NCBI RefSeq assembly: GCF_001982635.1
Contig: NZ_MKFI01000012.1
Coordinates: 62,001 to 126,000 of the forward strand
Source: Bradyrhizobium mercantei
GTDB taxonomy: Bacteria > Pseudomonadota > Alphaproteobacteria > Rhizobiales > Xanthobacteraceae
Length of the DNA stretch: 64,000 nucleotides
Direction of reading: 5' to 3'
Under the pieces are notes generated by a model. That model had not been told where the DNA came from. It worked only from the letters and a program-made list of their open reading frames with translations, and made no database searches. The stretch's first letter is position 1; the number at the start of each line of letters is the position of its first letter. Positions 43,136 to 52,938 of the stretch are shown one piece after another. Position numbers and translations under genes: made by a program.

Positions 43136-43500
43136 TCACCGTCTCCTTCCGCGATCGCCGCGGTCGCCATCCGATCCTGCGAAACGGCCCTCGCCGAAAT
43201 CAGCCGCGCACCGCGTCCCGCCGCCGCGATCGCCGCAGCTTCCGCAATCGAGCCTGTGCCAAACTCGGCACGGATCAGTTCGGATTGCGTCACAGTTTCG
43301 ATCTCGGCCAACGCCTCGGCGGGGATTCCCCGGATCGACAGCCCGAGTTCCTGCGCCAGGCCTCTCAACGCCGCCGCATCCACCTTGTCACTCACCGTTG
43401 CGAGCGCCGCAAGGCCTTCGGAACCACCGGCCGCGTCGAGCGCGTCGCGCAAGGACGCGACACTGGCATTGCTCCGGAATCCCAGGCCCGCGACCTTCAT
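43132..43500 (-). CDS. cobE: Cobalamin biosynthesis protein CobE (CbiG C-terminal type)
   Basis: A 122-residue protein matching the C-terminal domain of CbiG: MKVAGLGFRSNASVASLRDAL at the start and the small-residue segment TGSIAEAAAIAAAG near the end. CobE is required for B12 synthesis in Pseudomonas denitrificans, but its step is not settled. The ATG at 43500 overlaps the cobL stop (ATGA) and has GGAG upstream; a start 15 bp earlier is less likely. Confidence 0.88.
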   Translation of the reverse strand: MKVAGLGFRSNASVASLRDALDAAGGSEGLAALATVSDKVDAAALRGLAQELGLSIRGIPAEALAEIETVTQSELIRAEFGTGSIAEAAAIAAAGRGARLISARAVSQDRMATAAIAEGDGE

Positions 43501-44678
43501 CTGATCACGCTCCATTGCACGATCGGCCGCGCGGCCTTCCAGGATCGATAGCGGCCCAACGGCTCGGCCTGCGCGATCTCGAGGCGCATCAGTTCGCCGC
43601 CATGGCGCTGGTGCAGATCGCAGAGCAGCGCCTCGGTTTCCAGGGTCACCGCGTGCGCAACCAGCCGCGCTCCCGGCGCGATACGCGACCAGATCGCATC
43701 GAACATATCGACATCGAGGCCGCCGCCGATGAACACCGCATCGGGGGCCGCGAGCTCTGACAAAACGCCGGGCGCCTCACCTTCGATCACGGTGATCCGA
43801 TGCGTCAGACCGAAACTCGCGGCATTGCCGCGGACGTTGGCGGCGCGTTCGCCGCGCGCTTCGATGGCAATCGCTGTCCCGCCGCAGAGCGCCCATTCGA
43901 TCGAGATCGAGCCCGAGCCGGCGCCGATATCCCACAACCGCTCGCCGGGTCGCGGCGAAAGCGCCGACAGCGCGAGCGCGCGGACCGGCCGCTTTGTCAG
44001 TTGCCCGTCGTGCACGAAGAGCGCGTCGGGAAGACCCGAGCTACGCGCGATCCCCTGCGTTCCCCTCGCCTCCAGCGCAACCGCGACCAGGCTGTCGCCG
44101 GAATCGCCGGCATAACCATCAGCGCGATGCCGCGTGATGGATTCACGCGGTCCGCCAAGCGCTGATAGCGTCCACATCGCCGACGCGCCCCAGCCATGAT
44201 CCGTAAGCCAGCCGGCGAGATCGGAAGCCGCCTTGCCGTCGCGCACCAGGCAGACAATGCGTGCATCGCGCGCGAGATGCGGCACCAACCGTTCGAATGG
44301 AGCGGCATGAAGGCCGAGACAGACAACATTCTCGAGTCGCCAGCCCAGCCGTGCCGCCGCCAGCGAGAACGTCGACGGCGCGGAATGCGCGATCCATTCT
44401 CCGACTTGTAGTTTCTCAACAAGGGCTCCGCCGGCGCCATGCCAGAACGGATCGCCCGAGGCGAGCACAACGGTTGGACGACCGCGGCATTCAAGCACGA
44501 TGTCGGCATTGAACGGCACCGGCCAGGCATGGCCACGATCGCTGATACCGGCCAATGCGAGGTGCCGTTCGCCGCCAAAAACCGCTTCGGCTTCATCGAG
44601 CGCCTTTCGGCTTGCGTCTGACAGCCCCGCAAGGCCATCTTCGCCGATACCGATGATGGTCAACCAGGGATTACCCAT
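43497..44678 (-). CDS. cobL: Precorrin-6Y C5,15-methyltransferase (decarboxylating)
   Basis: A 393-residue bifunctional enzyme, a fusion of CbiE-like (residues about 5-200, LTIIGIGEDGLAGLSDASRKAL) and CbiT-like (about 230-390, LWDIGAGSGSISIEWAL and DAVFIGGG) domains. It methylates C-5 and C-15 and decarboxylates the acetate at C-12. The ATG at 44678 overlaps the divergent cobK start codon, so there is no intergenic DNA between them. Confidence 0.95.
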   Translation of the reverse strand: MGNPWLTIIGIGEDGLAGLSDASRKALDEAEAVFGGERHLALAGISDRGHAWPVPFNADIVLECRGRPTVVLASGDPFWHGAGGALVEKLQVGEWIAHSAPSTFSLAAARLGWRLENVVCLGLHAAPFERLVPHLARDARIVCLVRDGKAASDLAGWLTDHGWGASAMWTLSALGGPRESITRHRADGYAGDSGDSLVAVALEARGTQGIARSSGLPDALFVHDGQLTKRPVRALALSALSPRPGERLWDIGAGSGSISIEWALCGGTAIAIEARGERAANVRGNAASFGLTHRITVIEGEAPGVLSELAAPDAVFIGGGLDVDMFDAIWSRIAPGARLVAHAVTLETEALLCDLHQRHGGELMRLEIAQAEPLGRYRSWKAARPIVQWSVIR

Positions 44679-45426
44679 GATGCGCGCCCTGATCCTGGGC
44701 GGAACTGCCGACGCCAATTTGCTTGCCGCTGCGATCGCGCGCGCGGGCATCGACGCGGTCTATTCCTATGGCGGACGTACCGCCGCCCCTGCCGAACAAC
44801 CTTTGCCGACCCGGATCGGCGGGTTCGGCGGCGTCGGCGGTCTTGCCGATTATCTGCGTCATGAAGCCATCACGCATGTGGTCGACGCGACGCATCCGTT
44901 CGCGGCCGAGATGAGCCGCAACGCGATCGCGGCCTGCACGCAAACCGCAACGCCGCTGATCGCGCTCGAACGCACGCCCTGGGACAGGGCCTCCGGCGAT
45001 CGCTGGATCGAGGTCGCGGACGTCGTCTCCGCCGTCGCGGCGTTGCCTGGGCGCCGCGCCAACGTGTTCCTCGCGATCGGCCGCCAGCACATCGCACCGT
45101 TCTACGCCCGGCCGCAGCATGCCTATACGTTGCGTTTCGTCGACCCGCCCGAGCAAGCGCTGCCGTTGCCCGATGCCGACGTCATCGTCTCGCGCGGACC
45201 GTTCACGCTCGAGAACGAGCTCGAGATGATGCGCACGCGCTCCATCGAGTGGATCGTCGCCCGGAACTCCGGCGGAACCGGCGCACGCGCCAAGATCGAC
45301 GCCGCCCGCGCGCTTGGCCTCCCCGTCATCATGATCACGCGGCCGCTGCTGCCGGACAGGCCGCGGGTGGAAAGCGTGAGCCAGGTGATGGAATGGCTCG
45401 GTCATCGGACCTGCCTCGGCGCATAG
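44677..45426 (+). CDS. cobK: Precorrin-6A reductase
   Basis: A 249-residue NADPH-dependent reductase that converts precorrin-6A to precorrin-6B. Landmarks are ALILGGTADANLLAAAI, VDATHPFAAEMSRNAIAAC and IVARNSGGTGARAKIDAARAL. The start may be the ATG at 44677 or the next codon at 44680; AGGGA lies upstream. It is the only gene on the plus strand inside the minus-strand cob block. It overlaps the cobL start at one end and the cobJ 3' end by 25 bp at the other. Confidence 0.94.
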   Translation: MMRALILGGTADANLLAAAIARAGIDAVYSYGGRTAAPAEQPLPTRIGGFGGVGGLADYLRHEAITHVVDATHPFAAEMSRNAIAACTQTATPLIALERTPWDRASGDRWIEVADVVSAVAALPGRRANVFLAIGRQHIAPFYARPQHAYTLRFVDPPEQALPLPDADVIVSRGPFTLENELEMMRTRSIEWIVARNSGGTGARAKIDAARALGLPVIMITRPLLPDRPRVESVSQVMEWLGHRTCLGA

Positions 45427-46136
45427 ACCCAGCGGCCGACCCGCCGCATCGCCGAATTGCCGACGATCACGAGCGTCCGCATGTCGGCCATCTCGGGCCG
45501 CGCGTCGCGCAGCTCAACCGTCTCGATCCGCTGCTCGGGCGTGGAGACGGCACGCGCGAAAATCACAATGCGCTCGCCGCAGCCCGCCTCTTTCAGGATC
45601 TCCAGCGTCCGCGCGAACCCTTCCGGCCGGCTCGCCGAGCGCGGATTGTACATCGCGATGGCAAAGTCGGCTTCGGCGGCGAGCCGCAGGCGTTTCTCGA
45701 TCAGCGGCCATGGCTTGAGATTGTCCGACAGGTTGATCGCGCAAAAATCATGACCGAGCGGCGCGCCGGCGCTTGCCGCCGCCGCCAGCATCGCGGTCAC
45801 GCCGGGCAGCACGCGAATGGGCAGGTCATGCCATTGCGGCGCCTCCTCAAGTGCCTCGAACACGGCGGACGCCATCGCAAACACGCCGGGATCGCCTGAC
45901 GACACCACGACGACGTGCCGCCCTTCGGCCGCCAGCCGCAGCGCCTCGGCGGCGCGCTGCAACTCGACGCGATTGTCGGATGGATGCAAAGTCAGCCCGT
46001 CGCGCGGCGGCACGCGCGTCACATAGGGCGCATAGCCGATGATGTCGGTCGCCGCCGCGAGCGCAGCCGTGACTTCCGGCGTGATCTTCGCCGCGTCGCC
46101 CGGCCCAAGTCCCGCAATGGTCAGCGTGCCGGTCAT
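45402..46136 (-). CDS. cobJ: Precorrin-3B C(17)-methyltransferase
   Basis: A 244-residue methylase that methylates C-17 and drives ring contraction. It opens TLTIAGLGPGDAAKITPEV and has the family phrases VVVSSGDPGVFAMASAVFEAL and FAIAMYNPRSASRPEGF. The length fits CobJ without the extra domains seen in some fusions. The ATG overlaps the cobI stop by 4 bp. Confidence 0.95.
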   Translation of the reverse strand: MTGTLTIAGLGPGDAAKITPEVTAALAAATDIIGYAPYVTRVPPRDGLTLHPSDNRVELQRAAEALRLAAEGRHVVVVSSGDPGVFAMASAVFEALEEAPQWHDLPIRVLPGVTAMLAAAASAGAPLGHDFCAINLSDNLKPWPLIEKRLRLAAEADFAIAMYNPRSASRPEGFARTLEILKEAGCGERIVIFARAVSTPEQRIETVELRDARPEMADMRTLVIVGNSAMRRVGRWVYAPRQVR

Positions 46137-46864
46137 TCGGCGCCCTCCCTGCGCTGCCCCCGCCCGTGCACCAGCACGATCGCAAAATATGGACAGTCGG
46201 CCTCGGCGATATCGGCGAGCCTGACGACCCGCTGGTCCGGCATGGTGCCGCGTTCAACAAGCCACGCATCGTCGAGACGGCCCGCGGACACGAGTGCGCG
46301 CCGTATCTTGGGAAGATTGCGGCCGGTCTTCATCACGACCAATCCATCGGAGCTGCGCATCCGCTCGGCGAGTTCGGCCTCCGGCAGCGTGCCCATCAGA
46401 ACGGTGGTGACATCGTCGGCGAGCGCGATCGGCTGGCCGACCGCATTCCAGCAGCCGACCATGCCGGGAATGCCGGCGATCACCTCGATCTCGACGCGGC
46501 CTTGCAGGCGCGCATAGAGATGCATGAACGAGCCATAGAAAAAGGGATCGCCCTCGCAAAGCACGACAACGTCACTCTCGCGCGCAAGCCGAGCCAGCCG
46601 CTCGGCCCATGCGTCATAGAAATCCGCAAGCAGCCGCGCGTATTCGGAGCTGTCGAAAGCGATCTCCGTGGTGACCGGATATTCCATCGGATATTCGCTG
46701 ACGTCAGCCGCGAGCATGCCGTCCACGATCCGCCGTGCCTGCCCGAGTTGCCCCTTCTTGCGGAAGAAAGCGACATGCTTCGCGGCGCGCACCATACGGT
46801 CGGCGCGCAGGCTCACCAGGTCTGGATCACCAGGGCCGAGGCCGCAGCAGATGATGCGTCCCAT
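46133..46864 (-). CDS. cobI: Precorrin-2 C(20)-methyltransferase
   Basis: A 243-residue methylase. The opening IICCGLGPGDPDLVSLRADR and VVVLCEGDPFFYGSFMHLYARL are diagnostic for CobI/CbiL. It methylates precorrin-2 at C-20 to precorrin-3A, the substrate of CobG. It starts 2 bp after the cobH stop. Confidence 0.95.
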   Translation of the reverse strand: MGRIICCGLGPGDPDLVSLRADRMVRAAKHVAFFRKKGQLGQARRIVDGMLAADVSEYPMEYPVTTEIAFDSSEYARLLADFYDAWAERLARLARESDVVVLCEGDPFFYGSFMHLYARLQGRVEIEVIAGIPGMVGCWNAVGQPIALADDVTTVLMGTLPEAELAERMRSSDGLVVMKTGRNLPKIRRALVSAGRLDDAWLVERGTMPDQRVVRLADIAEADCPYFAIVLVHGRGQRREGAE

Positions 46865-46866
46865 CG

Positions 46867-47499
46867 CTATTCGCTCCGGCTCGCCAGCGCATTGATCGCA
46901 GCAACCGTGATTGCCGAGCCGCCGAGACGTCCCTCGACCGTCAGCGCCGGCACGGGAGGCTCAGCCATCAACGCCGCCTTGGATTCGGCTGCGCCGACGA
47001 AGCCGACCGGACAGCCGATGATCGCCGCCGGCCGCGGGCAGTCGGCATCCTCCAGCATGTTGAGCAGGTGAAACAGCGCCGTCGGCGCATTACCGATCGC
47101 GACGATGGCGCCGTCGAGATGCGGCCGCCACAGTTCGAGCGCCGCCGCCGAACGCGTGTTGCGCATCGATTGCGCGAGCGCGGGCACCCTGCCGTCGCCG
47201 AGCGTGCAGATCACTTCATTGCCGGCCGGCAGCCGCGCACGCGTAATTCCTTCCGACACCATGCGCGCGTCGCAGAGGATCGGCGCGCCGTTCCGCAGGG
47301 CAGCCCGCGCGCTTGCGGCCATGCCGGCTGTGAAGCGCACATGCGCCTCCAGCCCCACCATCCCCGCGGCATGGATCATGCGCACGACCACCGGCTCCTC
47401 GTCTGAATTGAAGCGGGCAAGATCGGCCTCGGCGCGGATCGTGGCAAAGGACTGGCGATAGATCTCCGCGCCGTCGGTCTCATAGACGTGCGGCATCAA
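46867..47499 (-). CDS. cobH: Precorrin-8X methylmutase
   Basis: A 210-residue isomerase that moves the methyl group from C-11 to C-12 to give hydrogenobyrinic acid. The catalytic His is His43 in MIHAAGMVGL, the same position as in the Pseudomonas denitrificans enzyme. Other landmarks are CDARMVSEGITRARL and AIIGCPVGFVGAAESK. The ATG overlaps the cobG stop by 4 bp. Confidence 0.96.
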   Translation of the reverse strand: MMPHVYETDGAEIYRQSFATIRAEADLARFNSDEEPVVVRMIHAAGMVGLEAHVRFTAGMAASARAALRNGAPILCDARMVSEGITRARLPAGNEVICTLGDGRVPALAQSMRNTRSAAALELWRPHLDGAIVAIGNAPTALFHLLNMLEDADCPRPAAIIGCPVGFVGAAESKAALMAEPPVPALTVEGRLGGSAITVAAINALASRSE

Positions 47500-48659
47500 T
47501 GGCCTCCCATCAGCAACGAGGGATTTGCCACGAGGTCCGAACCGGCCAGTCCTCGCATGACCGGCGCATCCCGCGTCGTGCCGCCGCGGATCAGATCAAA
47601 GCCTTCGTGCGTGGCCACGAGGGTGACATCCGCAGAGCCGGAATGGGCACAGCCCTTGGCGCAGCCGGAGACGTGAAGCCGGGCATTCGCCGGAATTAGT
47701 CGTGCAAACGCCGATGCCAACGCACGTGTGTCGGCGTAGGCCTCACCACAGCGCGGCGCGCCACTGCAGGCGATGACGCGGAGCACCGGATCATCAGCAT
47801 CCGTCACGAGGTCCGCACCATGGGGCATCTCACGCAACCCCTCCGCCAGCACCATCCGCCATGGCGTCATGCGAAGCGCGTGCGCGCATCCGGCCAGCTG
47901 GCGGAGCGTCTGGTGCGGCATTAGCCCGAAGGCCACGCCGACCATCGCGCCGGTCGGATAGAGACCGGGAACGGGGTCCGTCGATTTGCCCACAGGCTCG
48001 GCATCGCCGCGAAGCGATTCGGGAAGCGTCGCGCCACCGGCAAGGTGCGCCGCCATCCGCCGCTTCTCGCCGTTGGCTCCGCCGCACGCGACGAACCATT
48101 CGGCCAGCGCCAGCGCGATCGGCACGGCCTCGCCTCGCGTGACCGAGCGCCCGTGCTGCGCACCATCGGCACGTACCAGCAGTCCGCCGCTGCGTTCACG
48201 TTCGATCCTGACATCCGCAGGCGCGCCCGCCAGCACGCGCGCGTTGCCATCATCGATCGCGAAGCCGAACTTGGTCGGAAGATCGAGTGAAGCGCCGGCA
48301 AGCGCCCGCTCGAGCTCAGCAGCGAGCGAGCGTGTGTCGCCCTCGGCAGTCCAGAACGGCGTCACCAGAATGTTGCGCTGCGCCTCGGTATCGCAATCGG
48401 AATCGAGCAGCCCAAGCTCGGCGAGCCCATCGATCAAGGCCGGATAGCCGTCATCGGCGACGCCGCGGATCTGGAGATTGGCGCGGCTGGTCAGATCGAT
48501 CAGGCCGTTGCCGTGTCGCGCGGATAGCTCGGCGATTCCTGCGGCCTGCGCCGCCTCCAGCCGTCCGCCGCGCGGGCGAATGCGCACCACGAGGCCATCG
48601 CCGGACTGCATCGGCCGCAGCGCGCCGGGGCACCAGCCCTTGACCGCGATCGCGCTCAT
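47496..48659 (-). CDS. cobG: Precorrin-3B synthase (oxygen-dependent)
   Basis: A 387-residue iron-sulfur monooxygenase related to sulfite/nitrite reductases. The 4Fe-4S ligands are visible as CSGAPRCGEAYADTR and HVSGCAKGCAHSGSAD. CobG forms precorrin-3B with oxygen, so its presence marks the aerobic route. The ATG at 48659 overlaps the cobN stop (ATGA). Confidence 0.94.
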   Translation of the reverse strand: MSAIAVKGWCPGALRPMQSGDGLVVRIRPRGGRLEAAQAAGIAELSARHGNGLIDLTSRANLQIRGVADDGYPALIDGLAELGLLDSDCDTEAQRNILVTPFWTAEGDTRSLAAELERALAGASLDLPTKFGFAIDDGNARVLAGAPADVRIERERSGGLLVRADGAQHGRSVTRGEAVPIALALAEWFVACGGANGEKRRMAAHLAGGATLPESLRGDAEPVGKSTDPVPGLYPTGAMVGVAFGLMPHQTLRQLAGCAHALRMTPWRMVLAEGLREMPHGADLVTDADDPVLRVIACSGAPRCGEAYADTRALASAFARLIPANARLHVSGCAKGCAHSGSADVTLVATHEGFDLIRGGTTRDAPVMRGLAGSDLVANPSLLMGGH

Positions 48660-51600
48660 GAAACCTCCTGCAGCGCTGCCGCAATCGAATTGCGCCGCGT
48701 TTGCCACAGCGAGGCTTCATGCAGCCGGGTGAAGCAGGTCTCGATCGCCGCCAGCGCTGCCGGATTCTCGCGCGCCATGAAGCCGCGAACCTCGTCATTG
48801 CCGAGCGTCGCGTCGTAATAGAGGTCGAACAGATGCGGCGGCACCGCACCGGCAAGATGCGCAAATGCCGCCATGTGCTCCAGCGTCGCCGTGATCTCGG
48901 CGGCACCGCGAAAACCATAACGCATCATCCCCGCGATCCACGCCGGATTGGCCGCGCGCGCCCGCACCACGCGCGAGATCTCCTCGGTCAGGGAACGGGC
49001 ATGCGGTTGATCCGGCCGCGTCGCATCGAGGTGATAGAGCGACGGGGCCTTGGCGCCGACGCGCCGGGCCGCCGCGGCGATGCCGGCCTCATGCGCGGCA
49101 TAGTCTGCGGCCAGCAGCAGATCGGTCTCGGGCAGGTCCTGGGTATGAACAAAACTGTCGGCAGCGGCGAGCCGTGTCTCGATACCGGCACGATCCGGCC
49201 GGATCTCGCCATCGGACGCAATCGCCCAGGACGATGCCGACAGCCACGCCTCGCCGGCCGCCTCGCGCGCCTCCTGTGTGAAAACGTCGGGAATCGACGC
49301 AATGCCGGCGCCATAATGTCCGGGGCGCGGACCGAACACGCGCGAAATGCGGTGCAGGTAAGGATTCTCGTCGCTCTCATCGATGCGCTCGGACAACGCC
49401 TCCGTCGCGGCTTCGAATAATTGGGCCAGGCCTGAAAAAACGTCGCGGAACAGTCCGGACACGCGCAGCGTCACGTCGATGCGCGGACGGCCGAGCTCCG
49501 CCGGCGCGATGATGTCGTAGCCGGACACGCGGCCCGACCCATGATCCCAGCGCGGCGCGATGCCGGCGAGATGCAGGGCCATCGCAAAATCCTCGCCGGC
49601 GGTGCGCATCGTCGACGAGCCCCAGAGGTCGACGACGAGCCCCTTCGGCCATTCGCCGTGATCCTGCAAGTGTCGGCGCAACAGCTCCTCAGCGAGCTTC
49701 ACGCCCTGCGCATGCGCCGACGGCGTCGGCACCGCACGCGGATCGACCGCGAACAGATTGCGTCCGGTCGGCAGCACGTCGCTGCGCCCGCGATAGGGCG
49801 AGCCCGACGGCCCCGGCGCAACACGCCGGCCGGATAGCGCGTCGAGCAAAGCCACCCGCTCGGCCTCGCCGCATGCGCCCTGCCCGAACACATGCAGGCC
49901 GTCGCCGAACTGGCTTTCCTTGAGATCGCAGACGAAGCGATCGATCTGCGGAATCGCCTCGACCGCGGAGACCGATGCGGCGAGACCGAGATCGTCCTCC
50001 AGCCCGGCAATGCGCGCTTCCTCGCGGATCGCGGCAATCAGCCGCTGCCGCCGCGCCGGATCGAGACCGTCCGCAGTCGAATATTCATCGAGCAAACGCT
50101 CGAGCCGGCGCAACCCCTCCGGCACCGCGGCCTGCGCCAGCGGCGGCGGCAGATGGCCGATCGTCACGGCACCGATCCGGCGCTTGGCCTGTGCAGCCTC
50201 TCCGGGGTCGTTGACGATGAAGGGATAGGCGACGGGCAGATCGCCGATCAGCGCTTCCGGCCAGCATGCCGATGACAGCGCAACCGATTTTCCCGGCAGC
50301 CATTCCAGCGTTCCATGCGCGCCGATGTGGACGACGGCATCGATGCCCTGCTGCCGGAGCCACAGATGGAACGCGACATAGGCATGGCGTGGCGTGCGCG
50401 ACAGATCGTGATAATCGGTATCGCGATGACCGGCCTCGCCGCGCTCGGGCTGAACCGCGATGATCGACTTGCCGCTTTGGATCGCCGCGAAATGAAACGC
50501 GCCGTCACGGCAATCGGGATCATCCTCCGGCGCGCCCCACGCGTGCGCAAGGTCGTCCCGTAGCTGCTGCGGCAGGCTCGACATTGCCGCGCGATATTCG
50601 GTAACGCCCCAGGTCAACTTCCGGCGCAAGAGCACATCGCCAAGCGACTTCACCGGCTCGATATCAAATCCGGCATCCGCGAGATCAGCCAGCATCGCCT
50701 CGACCGAGGCAAGCGCATCGAGGCCGACGGCATGGGCGATCTGATGCGGACGGCCCGGATAGTTCGAGAGTACGAGCGCGAGCTGCTTGTCCTGCGCGGG
50801 CTTCTCGGCAAGCCGATGCCAGGCTGCGACGCGCGCAACGATGGCTGAAACACGCTCGGCATCCGGCCGATGCGCAAGATGCGCGAACTGCAGATCGGGA
50901 TCGCGCTCGCCGGCCGATTTGAAGCTCACGACTCCCGCGAACAGCCGGCCATCGACCTCCGGCAACACCACGTGCATGGCGAGATCGCCGGGCGACAGGC
51001 CGCGCAGCGACAAGGCCCAATCCTCGCGCCGCGCGGTGGACAGCCCGACCTGGAACACCGGGCAGGATACCGCGTCGAACGGCGTCGTGCCGTCGTCACC
51101 GGCCGCGGAGAACGCGGTCGCATTGACGATGGCGGCCGGGACGCATTGCACGAACTGGGCGCGCAACCAGTCGGCGACGCCCACCGCCTTCAGCGAGGTG
51201 ACGAAGACACCACGGGCATCGAAGCCCTTGTCGCGCAACGCATCGATCAATGCATCGACCGGCGCGGTGTCGCCGGCGGCCAGATAGGAGCGATAGAACG
51301 TCACGAGCACCCGCGGCCGGCCATCCGATGCCGGCAGCGCCGCGATGGCGCCGCGCCGCGAATCGTAGGCGCCGATCTCGGGCAGATCGATCTCACCGAC
51401 CACGGGCCCGGCATAAAGGCCGGACGCCAGCGCCAGTTGCGCGATCACGGCCTGCGCGGCGACGGGCCCGCCCTTGTCGCACAGCACCTTCAAACGGCGT
51501 AGCGTCGAGACCGGCAGCGTAGAAAATTCATCCAACCGCAGATCGTCGCGGCCATCCGCGGGCAGCACCACCAGGGCGATGCCACGCTCCTTCGCCAGCC

Positions 51601-51904
51601 GATGCACCGCGGCCAGCCCGTATGACCAATAGGGCTCGCCGCCGATCAGCCGAACCAGGATGCCGCGCGCGTGCGACAGCGTCCGCTCGATATAGGTGTC
51701 GATCGACAGCGGATGGCGCAGCTCCGCGAGATTGGCAAGCCGCAGCGACGGCAATGCGGCACGCCCTCGCCGCCAGCCGGCCGCGAACGCCGCGAGATCG
51801 CTGTCGGAGAACGACAACACCACGAGATCGGCCGGATCCTGGCCGAGGTCCCTTGGCGTCGCGGTCTCCTCAAGGCCGCGGCTCTCGCGGAAGACGACGT
51901 GCAT
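48656..51904 (-). CDS. cobN: Aerobic cobaltochelatase large subunit
   Basis: A 1082-residue subunit of the ATP-dependent CobNST chelatase that inserts cobalt into hydrogenobyrinic acid a,c-diamide. The family core is clear: VVHIGAHGTLEWLPGKSVALS, GAVTIGHLPPPL, GAGIASIPDVFTQEAREAAG. It is shorter than the Pseudomonas denitrificans protein (about 1275), with a compact N-terminal region. The start codon shares its first base with the cobW stop (TGATG). CobS and CobT are not in this window. Confidence 0.95.
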   Translation of the reverse strand: MHVVFRESRGLEETATPRDLGQDPADLVVLSFSDSDLAAFAAGWRRGRAALPSLRLANLAELRHPLSIDTYIERTLSHARGILVRLIGGEPYWSYGLAAVHRLAKERGIALVVLPADGRDDLRLDEFSTLPVSTLRRLKVLCDKGGPVAAQAVIAQLALASGLYAGPVVGEIDLPEIGAYDSRRGAIAALPASDGRPRVLVTFYRSYLAAGDTAPVDALIDALRDKGFDARGVFVTSLKAVGVADWLRAQFVQCVPAAIVNATAFSAAGDDGTTPFDAVSCPVFQVGLSTARREDWALSLRGLSPGDLAMHVVLPEVDGRLFAGVVSFKSAGERDPDLQFAHLAHRPDAERVSAIVARVAAWHRLAEKPAQDKQLALVLSNYPGRPHQIAHAVGLDALASVEAMLADLADAGFDIEPVKSLGDVLLRRKLTWGVTEYRAAMSSLPQQLRDDLAHAWGAPEDDPDCRDGAFHFAAIQSGKSIIAVQPERGEAGHRDTDYHDLSRTPRHAYVAFHLWLRQQGIDAVVHIGAHGTLEWLPGKSVALSSACWPEALIGDLPVAYPFIVNDPGEAAQAKRRIGAVTIGHLPPPLAQAAVPEGLRRLERLLDEYSTADGLDPARRQRLIAAIREEARIAGLEDDLGLAASVSAVEAIPQIDRFVCDLKESQFGDGLHVFGQGACGEAERVALLDALSGRRVAPGPSGSPYRGRSDVLPTGRNLFAVDPRAVPTPSAHAQGVKLAEELLRRHLQDHGEWPKGLVVDLWGSSTMRTAGEDFAMALHLAGIAPRWDHGSGRVSGYDIIAPAELGRPRIDVTLRVSGLFRDVFSGLAQLFEAATEALSERIDESDENPYLHRISRVFGPRPGHYGAGIASIPDVFTQEAREAAGEAWLSASSWAIASDGEIRPDRAGIETRLAAADSFVHTQDLPETDLLLAADYAAHEAGIAAAARRVGAKAPSLYHLDATRPDQPHARSLTEEISRVVRARAANPAWIAGMMRYGFRGAAEITATLEHMAAFAHLAGAVPPHLFDLYYDATLGNDEVRGFMARENPAALAAIETCFTRLHEASLWQTRRNSIAAALQEVS

Positions 51905-52938
51905 CAGACACCGAGCCTGGCCCTGATCGCGGCTTCATCGATATCGCCGTGTTCGCCGATCACGACGAGCTTGGACTGCCTGGGCCGTGCGCCCCAGGGC
52001 ATGTCGAACTGATGCCGTACCCGCTCGCCGACCGATTGCACCAGCAAACGCATCGGCTTGCCTTCGACCGCGATATAGCCCTTGGCGCGCAGCACGTTCT
52101 GCTCGCGCGCCAGCCCCTTGATCGACGCGACCAGCGCGTCGATATCAGCGATCTCCGGAAGGTCGATCACGACCGAATTGAAATCGTCGTGCTCGTGTTC
52201 CTCCTCGCCATCGTGATGCGACGGCCGCGACGCGAGATCATTCTCCGCCGCCGCCTCGAGCCCGAGGATCACGCGGGCATCGATCGCACCATCGACGATG
52301 GGCAGCATCGGCACCTCGCGCGGCATTTCGGCCGCGATGACCTCCTTGGCCGCCTTGATCCCCTCGGCGCCTGCGAGATCGGCCTTGGTCAGCAGCACGA
52401 TATCGGCGCAGGCGATCTGATCCTCAAACACTTCGGACAGCGGCGTCTCGTGATCGAGATTCTCATCGGCCGCGCGTTGCGCATCCACCGCATCCACATC
52501 AGGCGCAAAGCGGCCGGCCGCAACGGCCTCCGCATCGGCCAGCGCGATCACGCCGTCGACCGTGATCCGCGAACGGATCTCCGGCCAGTCGAACGCCTTC
52601 AGCAGCGGCTTCGGCAGCGCGAGCCCGGATGTCTCAATCACGATGTGATCGGGCTTTACGGGGCGCGCCAGCAATTGCTCCATCGCCGGGATGAAATCAT
52701 CGGCGACGGTGCAGCAGATGCAGCCATTGGCAAGCTCGACGATGTTCTCGGTCGGGCAATTGGCATCGGCGCACGACTTCAGGATGTCGCCGTCGACGCC
52801 TTCGCTGCCGAACTCGTTCACCAGCACCGCAAGCTTCTTGCCATTGGCATTGCGGATCAGATGCTGGATCAGCGTCGTCTTGCCGGACCCGAGAAAGCCA
52901 GTCACGACGGTGACCGGAACCTTGGCGAGCGTGGTCAT
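51904..52938 (-). CDS. cobW: CobW-family GTPase metal chaperone
   Basis: A 344-residue G3E GTPase. Walker A is GFLGSGKT, the metal motif is CICC within LANGCICCTVADDF, and the guanine-specificity motif is LTKADLAGAEG. A His/Glu-rich loop (HHDGEEEHEHDD) precedes the CobW C-terminal domain (about 245-340). It probably delivers cobalt to the CobNST chelatase, whose large subunit is encoded next. It overlaps the DUF1636 gene by 4 bp. Confidence 0.94.
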   Translation of the reverse strand: MTTLAKVPVTVVTGFLGSGKTTLIQHLIRNANGKKLAVLVNEFGSEGVDGDILKSCADANCPTENIVELANGCICCTVADDFIPAMEQLLARPVKPDHIVIETSGLALPKPLLKAFDWPEIRSRITVDGVIALADAEAVAAGRFAPDVDAVDAQRAADENLDHETPLSEVFEDQIACADIVLLTKADLAGAEGIKAAKEVIAAEMPREVPMLPIVDGAIDARVILGLEAAAENDLASRPSHHDGEEEHEHDDFNSVVIDLPEIADIDALVASIKGLAREQNVLRAKGYIAVEGKPMRLLVQSVGERVRHQFDMPWGARPRQSKLVVIGEHGDIDEAAIRARLGV

